From contig JAFXQK010000079.1 of NCBI GenBank assembly GCA_017527205.1, positions 1-64,000 on the forward strand: a stretch of DNA of 64,000 nucleotides, written 5' to 3'. Numbering within the stretch: position 1 is the first letter of the stretch; each line of letters starts with the position of its first letter. Below, in pieces: positions 20,638-28,254 of the stretch. The translations under genes were made by a program, and so were the position numbers. The notes beneath the pieces are model-generated. The model saw nothing but the letters and a program-made list of their open reading frames with translations. It was not told the origin of the DNA and made no database searches. Source of the stretch: Lachnospiraceae bacterium. GTDB taxonomy: Bacteria; Bacillota; Clostridia; Lachnospirales; Lachnospiraceae.

Positions 20638-21519
20638 TTGGCAAATAGAATTATCATTGATGCGCATTTGCATCTTTGGGAGAGGCAGCAGGGCGAGATC
20701 GAAGGAAAGCCCGTGTATTCCATTGGCAATGGAAAAAGCATGTTTTTAGGCGAGATTCGTCAGATGATGCCGCCGTATCTTGCGGATGGTAAGAATACGG
20801 CGGAGCGTCTGCTTGCCAACATGGACTATGCGTGTGTGAACGGCTGCGTTGTCACGCAGGAATACATGGACGGCAATCAGGATGAATATCTACTAAAGGT
20901 GCGTGACAAATACCCTGACAGGTTTCGAATTTGTTCTCTTTATGAGGAGAAGGAGAGCTTTGGACTCGACGGCTTTGACGGCGTAAAGATCTGTGCGGGA
21001 CGCCTGGCGGATCAGGATCTGAAAAAGCTTCTTCCCGTGTTTCAGAGGGTTAGCGATGCAGGAAAGTTTATTTCCATCGACATGGCGGACGGAGACGCGC
21101 AGGTGGATGACCTGCAGTGGGTGATCGACAGGCTTCCGAAGCTTCGCATCGCCATCGGCCATTTTGGCATGGTGACGACGCCAGGGTGGCAGCGCCAGAT
21201 TGCCCTTGCCAAGAATCCAAATGTGTATATCGAGAGCGGCGGACTGACCTGGCTCTTCCATCAGGAATTTTATCCTTATCCTTCTGCCATCGAGGCCATT
21301 CGCGAAGCGATTTCCATCTGTGGCATTGAAAAGCTGATGTGGGGCAGCGATTACCCTCGCACCATGACGGACATTACCTACAAAAGTGCCGTCCGGTTCC
21401 TCGTTGAGACGTCTCGCCTGACCGAGGCTGAAAAGGACGCCTTTCTAGGAAAGAATGCCGCGAAATTTTACGGATTCCGTGATCTTACCCCACTTCCTGA
21501 GATCGGCAACATGTTATAA
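20638..21519 (+). CDS. Amidohydrolase-2 family hydrolase, probable sugar lactonase
   Basis: The 293-residue protein has the metal-dependent TIM-barrel signature: DAHLHLW (HxH) at the N-terminus, AIGHFGM in the middle and WGSDYPRT near the end. Members of this branch include L-fuconolactonase and L-rhamnonolactonase. I chose the TTG at 20638 because AAGGAGG precedes it at proper distance and the protein then begins right before the HxH strand; the frame is open to 20602. Between two dehydrogenases and a fucose mutarotase, lactone hydrolysis is the natural role. Confidence 0.78.
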   Translation: MANRIIIDAHLHLWERQQGEIEGKPVYSIGNGKSMFLGEIRQMMPPYLADGKNTAERLLANMDYACVNGCVVTQEYMDGNQDEYLLKVRDKYPDRFRICSLYEEKESFGLDGFDGVKICAGRLADQDLKKLLPVFQRVSDAGKFISIDMADGDAQVDDLQWVIDRLPKLRIAIGHFGMVTTPGWQRQIALAKNPNVYIESGGLTWLFHQEFYPYPSAIEAIREAISICGIEKLMWGSDYPRTMTDITYKSAVRFLVETSRLTEAEKDAFLGKNAAKFYGFRDLTPLPEIGNML

Positions 21520-21595
21520 TTCATTTGTATGGGAAAGACATGATTCATTTCTCGGCATATTCACATACTTGAATTTCATCAACCTCGATGGGATG

Positions 21596-21715
21596 TTCGA
21601 TCCGTAGCTCCAAGGCTCGTGTGCCAAGCGCTGGTACTTAGGAGACGTATTTTGGCTCCTTAGTACCGCTGCGCTGCACCCGAAGCGCGAGCGTGCCTGG
21701 GTGACATGGATCGGA
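21596..21715 (+). other. Structured leader before the fucose mutarotase gene
   Basis: An outer stem pairs 21596-21605 with 21706-21715. Inside it, a hairpin pairs GGTACTTAGGAG (21633-21644) with CTCCTTAGTACC (21656-21667), and flanking AGCGC/GCGCT and GCTCG/CGAGC pairs extend it. The region is GC-richer than its surroundings and non-coding. It could be a processed or regulatory RNA; no known riboswitch class was recognised. Confidence 0.45.
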
Positions 21716-21752
21716 CAAATCCTCGAGTTATGATAAAAGGAGGAATCAAACG

Positions 21753-22190
21753 ATGTTAAAAGGAATTTCACCAATGTTATCCCCAGAGCTCTTAAAGGTC
21801 CTTTGCGAGATGGGCCACGGCGACACCATCGTGATCGCGGACGGCAATTTTCCGGCGCAGTCCATGGGAAAAAATGCCATCGTGATCCGCATGGATGGTC
21901 ATGGCGTTCCTGAGATTTTAGAGGCTATTTTGCAGGTGTTCCCTTTGGATCAATATGTGGAAAAGCCCGTCAGTCTGATGGAACGCGTGCCTGGAGATCA
22001 GGCCGACGTCTCAATCTGGAAGACCTATGACAAGCTGATTACTGCTGCTGAGCCTAGAGGAACGGAGACGATTCAGAAGTTGGAGCGCTTTGCCTTTTAT
22101 GAAGAATCAAAGAAGGCCTATGCGATCATCGCAACCTCAGAGCGCAGTCAATATGCGAACGTGATCCTGCAGAAGGGATGCGTTCTTTAA
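21753..22190 (+). CDS. fucU: L-fucose mutarotase (RbsD/FucU family)
   Basis: The 145-residue protein aligns along its whole length with E. coli FucU: LKGISPMLSPELLKVLCEMG, then GHGDTIVIAD, NFPAQS and ERFAFYEESKKAYAIIATSE near the end. FucU interconverts alpha and beta L-fucose. AAAGGAGG precedes the ATG. The gene closes the dehydrogenase/lactonase cluster and is the best clue that its substrate is L-fucose or a close relative. Confidence 0.9.
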   Translation: MLKGISPMLSPELLKVLCEMGHGDTIVIADGNFPAQSMGKNAIVIRMDGHGVPEILEAILQVFPLDQYVEKPVSLMERVPGDQADVSIWKTYDKLITAAEPRGTETIQKLERFAFYEESKKAYAIIATSERSQYANVILQKGCVL

Positions 22191-22232
22191 TGTCGAATGA
22201 AAAATCCAAGCATTTTAGGAGCGCTATTAGTG

Positions 22233-22261
22233 TTGCAAAGTAAGATAGCCTCATGTATAAT
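22233..22261 (+). promoter_or_regulatory. Strong promoter before the hybrid kinase
   Basis: TTGCAA (22233-22238) and TATAAT (22256-22261) have an ideal 17-base spacer. The predicted start of transcription is at about 22268, just before a stable hairpin. Confidence 0.68.
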
Positions 22262-22268
22262 ACATAGC

Positions 22269-22305
22269 AAGACGGCAGGTATTCTTAAGAAATGCCTGCC
22301 GTCTT
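22269..22305 (+). other. Hairpin at the predicted 5' end of the kinase mRNA
   Basis: Arms AAGACGGCAGGTATT (22269-22283) and AATGCCTGCCGTCTT (22291-22305) pair with one wobble around a 7-base loop. It could end transcription from fucU, but no T run follows. Its place at the very start of the next transcript suggests a stabilising or regulatory 5' structure. Confidence 0.6.
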
Positions 22306-22327
22306 ACATTTAGCGAGGAAGGAACAC

Positions 22328-22423
22328 GTGAACCTGCGCCTCCAGGTTTTTTCTATGGTTGGGAATTATGAGAGACAAGAAAACCAAAAAGAGTATAACG
22401 GACCTTTGTTCTCACGGCGTTAA
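22328..22423 (+). CDS. Possible 31-residue leader peptide
   Basis: A GTG with a good ribosome binding site (GAGGAAGGA) opens a 31-codon frame that overlaps the kinase start in another frame. The kinase has a poor site of its own, so translation coupling is possible. No sequence support beyond this. Confidence 0.25.
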   Translation: MNLRLQVFSMVGNYERQENQKEYNGPLFSRR

Positions 22424-25184
22424 GATCGTATTTGTATTCATGCTGATCATGACGCTGTATGTGCTGGTCCATTTTGGAAATAAGGAAAAGAATAGCGGAA
22501 TTGAAATTGATCCAGTGGAATATATCGAGCAGTGGACCGTGATCGACGGCGACGGAAGGTCATTTACCACGGGCAGGTTCTATGCGGCGGAAAAGGATTA
22601 CGATAAGGATTTTACGATCCTTTCCACGCTTCCTGAAAAGGTAGAGGACAATATGTTCTTATGCTTTCCAACGGGCAAAAATCTTTCCATTTACATTAAC
22701 GGAGAGCTGCGGGATTCCTTTGACGAGATCAAGGACGTCGACATTCCCGGCGGTGCCGTAAAGCGTTTACACATTTTGGTCCCTCTGGAGGAAACGGATG
22801 CGGGCGCTGAGCTTCGGGTAGAGCGCGCTGCGACGACGAAGCGTGGTCAGATTGTACCGGAAGCTTTTGTTGGCACCCTTGGCAGCATTTATGCCGTGAT
22901 GATGGACAAATATGGTCTTACGATGATGTTGGCAGAGGTGATCCAGATCCTGGCCTTGCTCGTCATCATTGTCAGCATTGGCATGCGTTTTTCGTATAAA
23001 CAAAAAATCAACATGCTGTATGGAGCCTTGGGCATTTTCATCATTGCCTCATGGATCATAACAGATTCTCTGTTGTTCCCCTTTGTTTTCAGGATGAATT
23101 ACGTGGATGGCGTGGTCAATTACATGCTATGCCTGATGATTCCCTTTGGACCGGCTTTTTATTTAAATTCCATTCAGGGCGGGCGTTATCGGAAGAGTAT
23201 GACTGCGATGTATGTTGTTTCCTGCATCAATGCACTTGTTTGGTCGATCCTTCATTTTACTGGGATTTTTCCCTTCTTCAACGCACTCCTTTATATCGAT
23301 TTGTTCATGATCCTACAAGCGATTTATGCCATTGCCATCCTGTTCATTGAATTAAAACGCGGCTATCTTCTGTCCTATAAATATACGGCGATAGGCTTCT
23401 TTGGCTTCATCGTGTTTGGTTTGTTTGAAATTGCAAACCTGAACTTTTTGACGATTCGCCAGGAGGAGCTTCCCATGGTCTTTGGGCTGGCATTCTTCCT
23501 GACCTTTATCGTGATTCAGCAGGTTGAGGATCTCCGCAAAACCTATGTGGAAAAGCAGCGTGCCATTGATCTTTCCGAGTCGAAATCAAGGTTTTTGGCA
23601 AGCATGTCCCATGAGATTCGCACGCCGATCAACGCCATTCTTGGCTTGAACGAAATGATTCTTCGGGAGAACAAGGATCAGGTGATTCAGGAGTATTCCC
23701 GTGGAATTCAGGGCTCTGGGAAAATGCTTTTGATGCTGGTAAATGACGTGCTTGATTTCTCCAAGATTGAGGCAGGAAAGCTGGAGATTAACGAGACCCA
23801 GTTTTGCATGTCTGACGTGTTGCGTGACGGGCTTGCACTTGTCAGGGAGAGGGCACAGGAAAAGCAGCTTAAGATCAATATAGAATTGGACAAGAATGTT
23901 CCCAATGGAGAAATTAGTGATGAATTTCGGATTCGGCAGATCTTGATCAATTTGCTGAGTAATGCCGTAAAATATACGGATCAAGGAAGCGTTACCTTGA
24001 AAGTCGGAGGAGAGGCACGTGGGGAGAAGGAATTCCTTCTGCGTATTGCCGTGAAGGATACAGGCAGAGGAATCCGAAAGGAAGACCAAAGGCATTTGTT
24101 CGAAGCCTTTTCCAGAGCAGACCTGAGACAAAACGTGAATATTGAAGGAACGGGCTTGGGACTTGCGATTGTAAAGAGCATTCTCGATTCCATGCATGGC
24201 GAGATTGGCGTGGAAAGCGAATATGGCGTGGGTTCGGAGTTTTGGTTCCGGCTTCCCGTACAGATCGTAGATGCAACGCCGCTTACCCTGGAAGAGATTG
24301 AGAGAAAAAGTACGGATGGAGAAACACAGGAGACCTGTGATTTTGTAGCGCCCAAGGCAAGGATTTTGGTCGTGGATGACAACCATTCGAATCTCACCAT
24401 TGCAAGACTTTTCTTAAAGAGAACGATGGCACAGGTCGATTTTTGTGATAACGGAAGCCAAGCGATTTTGGAAAGCAAAGAGAAAAAATATGATATCATT
24501 TTGCTGGATCATATGATGCCCCAGCCTGATGGCATAGAAACCTTCCATCGCATCAAGGAGGATCTTGATTCCATGAATCGCACGACCCCCATCATCGTCC
24601 TTACGGCAAATGCCGTTGCGGGCAGCAGGCAGACCTATTTGGACATTGGTTTTTCAGATTATCTATCCAAGCCGCTGGACAGCGCTAAGCTTGAGCGAAC
24701 CATTAAGAAGTTCCTGCCCGCAGGGAAGATCGTGGACAGGGAGTTTTGGGAGAAGGAAGCGGAAGAGAAACAGGATGAGGTTTTTGAATTTTATCCCGAG
24801 GAGGATCAGCCGAAGAGTGGCGCAAAAAACCTTCGGGAACGACTTGAAAGCGTTCAGGGGCTGGATTATGAAGCTTTTTTGGCCTATTGCTCACAGGATG
24901 AAGCAATGGCGGAGGAGATTGCGGCAGACATTGCGGCGGAAGGTCCTGCCAGGTGTGAGCGAATGCGAAATGATCTAGAGAAAAAGGATTATCCTGCCTA
25001 TGAAATCGAGGCGCATGCCATCAAGGGACTCATGGCAACCATCGGATATCAGTCTCTAAGTGAGCAGGCGAAAAAACAGGAATTTGCCGTGAAGGAAGGA
25101 CAATTAGATTTGGTTTTGGAGGAAGGTCAGGCGTTGATCCAGGCCTATGAGGACATTTGCAGGATCCTTGCGGGGAATCATTAA
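22368..25184 (+). CDS. Hybrid histidine kinase with receiver and Hpt domains
   Basis: The 938-residue protein has a signal-anchor helix, an extracytoplasmic beta-rich sensor (to about residue 185), about seven membrane helices, then HisKA (SMSHEIRTPINAIL, His415), HATPase (NLLSNAVKYTD and GTGLGLAIVKS), a receiver (LLDHMMP, Asp714) and an Hpt domain (EIEAHAIKGLMATIG, His883). All phosphorelay residues are intact. The sensor plus seven-helix plan is like 7TMR-DISM receptors, which often bind carbohydrates. No separate response regulator adjoins, so the output is not local. Start is uncertain: ATG at 22368 or TTG at 22359, both with weak ribosome binding sites. Confidence 0.9.
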   Translation: MRDKKTKKSITDLCSHGVKIVFVFMLIMTLYVLVHFGNKEKNSGIEIDPVEYIEQWTVIDGDGRSFTTGRFYAAEKDYDKDFTILSTLPEKVEDNMFLCFPTGKNLSIYINGELRDSFDEIKDVDIPGGAVKRLHILVPLEETDAGAELRVERAATTKRGQIVPEAFVGTLGSIYAVMMDKYGLTMMLAEVIQILALLVIIVSIGMRFSYKQKINMLYGALGIFIIASWIITDSLLFPFVFRMNYVDGVVNYMLCLMIPFGPAFYLNSIQGGRYRKSMTAMYVVSCINALVWSILHFTGIFPFFNALLYIDLFMILQAIYAIAILFIELKRGYLLSYKYTAIGFFGFIVFGLFEIANLNFLTIRQEELPMVFGLAFFLTFIVIQQVEDLRKTYVEKQRAIDLSESKSRFLASMSHEIRTPINAILGLNEMILRENKDQVIQEYSRGIQGSGKMLLMLVNDVLDFSKIEAGKLEINETQFCMSDVLRDGLALVRERAQEKQLKINIELDKNVPNGEISDEFRIRQILINLLSNAVKYTDQGSVTLKVGGEARGEKEFLLRIAVKDTGRGIRKEDQRHLFEAFSRADLRQNVNIEGTGLGLAIVKSILDSMHGEIGVESEYGVGSEFWFRLPVQIVDATPLTLEEIERKSTDGETQETCDFVAPKARILVVDDNHSNLTIARLFLKRTMAQVDFCDNGSQAILESKEKKYDIILLDHMMPQPDGIETFHRIKEDLDSMNRTTPIIVLTANAVAGSRQTYLDIGFSDYLSKPLDSAKLERTIKKFLPAGKIVDREFWEKEAEEKQDEVFEFYPEEDQPKSGAKNLRERLESVQGLDYEAFLAYCSQDEAMAEEIAADIAAEGPARCERMRNDLEKKDYPAYEIEAHAIKGLMATIGYQSLSEQAKKQEFAVKEGQLDLVLEEGQALIQAYEDICRILAGNH

Positions 25185-25242
25185 CGGAGCAGAAGTACTT
25201 AGGGGCGCAAGCGATAAGCATCGCAGAAGGAGAGGACAGAGC

Positions 25243-25971
25243 ATGTTTAAGGAAGACGTGGTAGAAAAGGAAATCAATCAGGTAACAGTCGTGCCCAAGG
25301 AATTTGTAAAATCCATATTCTATAGTGCCGTCATACATTTTATCAATCATAGCTTAAAGCTTCCGGCAGTGTTTTCCGTGGTTCCCTTGATGATCCTGTC
25401 ATTTTTGATCATTCTGTTTACCAGGGAGTGGAATAATAAAAAGAGGCAGTATGCTTTTCTGATCCCTTATGTAGCTGAGTATTTTGGGTTTTGCCTGTAT
25501 TTCTACAACGGGGGCAAACTGATGCCGATCACGGCAGCCTGCATGGCCGTGATTCTTGCGGTTTGGGGTGTCTTTTGTATCGAATGCGTCACCAAAAACA
25601 AAAAGCGCCTTGTGATCGGACTGCTTGTATTTGCCATTGTGTCCGCTGGCAGTGAGCTGCTCATCTGGAGCCATTATTCCGCAAAAGCACAGGCGGCCGT
25701 GCAAAAGATCAAGGATACGCCAAGGATCACGGAAGAGTTTATCACGGAGACCGATGACATCTGTCAGGAATTGAACGTGGTATATTATCAGAAAAACAGA
25801 TTGAACTTTCGGCTCAAGGAGATTGTAACGAATGAGCTTGTCTCTCAGGAAGAGCGCGAGGAATACTATCAGGAATTCCGCGAGCATCTCTCTAAGGCGG
25901 ATGGAAAATGGATCAGCTCGCTCATCGAAGAAGAAATGGAACTCTCAAAAAAGCTGGAGAATTTCGATTAA
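25243..25971 (+). CDS. Membrane protein, unknown
   Basis: The 242-residue protein has four or five hydrophobic helices in residues 25-165 and a charged helical C-terminus (about 170-242). AGGAGAGGA precedes the chosen ATG at 25243, while the frame is open to 25147. It lies 58 bp after the hybrid kinase and may share its mRNA. No family recognised. Confidence 0.68.
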   Translation: MFKEDVVEKEINQVTVVPKEFVKSIFYSAVIHFINHSLKLPAVFSVVPLMILSFLIILFTREWNNKKRQYAFLIPYVAEYFGFCLYFYNGGKLMPITAACMAVILAVWGVFCIECVTKNKKRLVIGLLVFAIVSAGSELLIWSHYSAKAQAAVQKIKDTPRITEEFITETDDICQELNVVYYQKNRLNFRLKEIVTNELVSQEEREEYYQEFREHLSKADGKWISSLIEEEMELSKKLENFD

Positions 25972-26098
25972 AACATAAACAATCCTGACCATTTGAACGA
26001 TACATATGATGTATAGCGAGGACGGAAACCAAGCGACCCGCGAAGCGACGACGGCTGCGAAGCAGACGGTTTTTATGAGGGGAAGAGTGGAGGTAGTT

Positions 26099-28105
26099 AT
26101 GGCATTAGAAGAAAAGAACGCAGAGCAAATTCTAAAGGAGCTGTGGGAAAAGGAAGCAAAGGGAAACGGCAAGTGTCAGGAGGACGTGAAATTCCTCTAT
26201 GAGAGCGTGCAAAAGGGAACCTTTTCTAAGCGGGATGGCTTATGCGACGAATTATATGCATTTGTGGAAAAGGTGGACTGCGAAAGCGGGAAGACGCCAA
26301 TTTTAGGCCGTAACATTGTGATGGATGAGGAGAATGAAGAGGCAGATTTCCTGCTCTTAAATCAAGTGTTAACTCTTAAGAATGCGCCGCTTGGAAAGTG
26401 GCCTTCCAAGGGAAACAATCCCCTTTGGCAGCAGGTGGATCTCAACCTTGCCATCTGTAAGGGAGAGGGCTCCGCTTTTGATGAGACGGGAAAAATCGTT
26501 GCCGCTCACGGAAAGACCGAGGCTGAAAAGACGGCACTTTTGGAAGAGCTTCTTGTAAATAACGTTGTAGACAGGGCGGAGCTTCTGGCAAAGTACGAGA
26601 AGCCCGATGAAGCCTTCGAGAGCTTTACCTTCTATCACGGAGAAGAAAAAAATCATGCCTATGCGGAGTATCCCTCCAAGTGGCACATGCTTCGAAATGA
26701 TCAAATCAATGCATATTCCATGGTGCTTTCCGCGCAGGAGAATGGTGCCTTGGAAAAGCTTTGCAAGGACGTGAAGGCGCAGGAGAAGACTGCGGAAAGA
26801 CTGACGGCGCCGTTAACTAGCGAGGCGGAGCGAAAGGCCTTTTATGAAAAGGAGCTTTTGCCTTTTGTAGAAGCCTTCCGCAAGGCTGATCTTGCCAAGG
26901 AGCGTCTCCCGAAATATAAGAAGGCGCGGGAGGAATTCCTCGCACAGCTTAAGGTCGTAAAGGACCTGCAGGAAAAGCAGGGAGCGCTGCAGCAAACCTT
27001 TCTTCGAAATTGGAAGGAGGAAAAGCAGGCATCTAAGAGCTTAAAGGACGCGGAAGCGGCGATTGAGCACGGCAAGCGTGATGCGGAGAATGCAGAGAAC
27101 GGGAAAAAGCCCCTGATGGAGCAACGCGACAAGAACAATGCCGATCTCGAAGATCTCTACAAGCAGATGGAGAAGACGGGTGCGGAGGCGCAGCAGGCGA
27201 AAAACGAGTGGTCGAAATACAATGAGATCATTCGCACGGGCTTTGACAAGGAGCAGCAGCTTCGCAGCTCCGTCAATGCCATGACGAAACTCCTTTCGAA
27301 GAAGAAATATGATGCCGTCATGGAACAGGCCGATCAATGTGCCAAGGAAGCGATCGAGGCACAGGAGAAGGCGCCTGCCGCAGAAAAGAGGATGAAGGAG
27401 CTGGCCGCTCAGTATGATGAGCTGGAGGCCGTTCAAAAAAGAATTCATAATAGCTTAACTAGCATTAATGAGAAGCTGACGCAGCTGACGAAGACCATCA
27501 ATACTGCAAGGGCAAGCATTGTGAAAAAGGAAGAGGAGAAGGAGCAGGCGAAGTGCCATCTCGAATCCGTGGAGAAGGATCACAAGGCGATTTTGGAGCA
27601 GTGGTCCAAGGAGCAGGGGGATGACAAGAGGATCATGCTGGACCCGGACTTTGTGAAGGAGCTTTTGTCAAAGGACGCGAAGGTTTCGGCGATGCGTGCG
27701 GCAGAGAATCCTTGGTTCTCTCAAAACTATCAGAAGGAGAGGGAAAAGCTCTTTACGCTTGCGCTGGAGCTGCAGCAGGCGTTTGTCGCTGCTTCGGAGT
27801 GCTGCACGGCAAATCTGGCAACGCTCGCTCAGTATCTGGGATATTGGAAAAAAGGTAAGGAAAGGATCGTCTTCCATCAGGCAGACCGAGAGGAGACTTC
27901 CGTCTCCCTGTGGCAGACCTTATTTCTGTTCCTGCCGCTTCCGGCCATGGATCTCGAGAGCCTCAGTGATTTGTTTGCTGATGCCAGAAAGCCTGGCGTG
28001 ATCGGCATGGTAGCATTAGAGGATGTGGACGCGGCGCCGCCGCAAAAGCTGCTTGGTGCACTTTACCGGGGCAGACGCGCCGTTACTTTTGAAAAGACAA
28101 AATAA
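26099..28105 (+). CDS. Helicase-derived coiled-coil protein with lost ATPase motifs
   Basis: The 668-residue protein matches, in order, the first part of a large family of SF1 helicases. Segments such as LLVNNVVDRAELLAKYEKPD, YPSKWHMLRNDQINAYSMVL, PWFSQNYQKEREKLF and APPQKLLGALYRGRRAV correspond to that family, with a coiled coil (about 220-500) in between. The P-loop GPPGTGKT has become GKTEAEKT (residues 138-145) and the Walker B DEAGQA has become EDVDAA. The protein then ends where motif III and the second RecA lobe should begin. It is therefore not an ATPase, yet the frame is clean. GGAGG precedes the ATG at 26099. A scaffold or regulator role is a guess. Confidence 0.6.
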   Translation: MALEEKNAEQILKELWEKEAKGNGKCQEDVKFLYESVQKGTFSKRDGLCDELYAFVEKVDCESGKTPILGRNIVMDEENEEADFLLLNQVLTLKNAPLGKWPSKGNNPLWQQVDLNLAICKGEGSAFDETGKIVAAHGKTEAEKTALLEELLVNNVVDRAELLAKYEKPDEAFESFTFYHGEEKNHAYAEYPSKWHMLRNDQINAYSMVLSAQENGALEKLCKDVKAQEKTAERLTAPLTSEAERKAFYEKELLPFVEAFRKADLAKERLPKYKKAREEFLAQLKVVKDLQEKQGALQQTFLRNWKEEKQASKSLKDAEAAIEHGKRDAENAENGKKPLMEQRDKNNADLEDLYKQMEKTGAEAQQAKNEWSKYNEIIRTGFDKEQQLRSSVNAMTKLLSKKKYDAVMEQADQCAKEAIEAQEKAPAAEKRMKELAAQYDELEAVQKRIHNSLTSINEKLTQLTKTINTARASIVKKEEEKEQAKCHLESVEKDHKAILEQWSKEQGDDKRIMLDPDFVKELLSKDAKVSAMRAAENPWFSQNYQKEREKLFTLALELQQAFVAASECCTANLATLAQYLGYWKKGKERIVFHQADREETSVSLWQTLFLFLPLPAMDLESLSDLFADARKPGVIGMVALEDVDAAPPQKLLGALYRGRRAVTFEKTK

Positions 28106-28162
28106 GGTGCCTGCAAACCGAGAAAATGCATGGAAAACATTGCAGAAAGACGTGAAGCAGGA

Positions 28163-28191
28163 TTGACGAAAACCCTCCGTAACGATAAAAT
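28163..28191 (+). promoter_or_regulatory. Promoter inside a hairpin arm, upstream of the NhaC fusion
   Basis: TTGACG (28163-28168) and TAAAAT (28186-28191) are spaced by 17 bases. The spacer is the 5' arm of the hairpin at 28169-28252, so transcripts from this promoter lack that arm. Confidence 0.62.
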
Positions 28192-28252
28192 ATAAGTGAT
28201 GCATTGTCAAATATTGACAAGTGCTTTCTTATATCACGTTGCGGAGGGTTTT
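28169..28252 (+). other. Long hairpin that hides the NhaC-fusion ribosome binding site
   Basis: AAAACCCTCCGTAACG (28169-28184) pairs with CGTTGCGGAGGGTTTT (28237-28252). Inner pairs ATATAAG/CTTATAT and TTGTCAA/TTGACAA extend the stem almost to its tip. The 3' arm contains the ribosome binding site GGAGGG (28243-28248) and is followed by a T run running into the ATG. In read-through RNA it should act as terminator and block translation. Confidence 0.68.
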
Positions 28253-28254
28253 TT

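Noticed and set aside
23586-24386. 266-residue frame on the minus strand
   Set aside because: Shadow of the hybrid kinase ATPase region, which is clearly coding on the plus strand.
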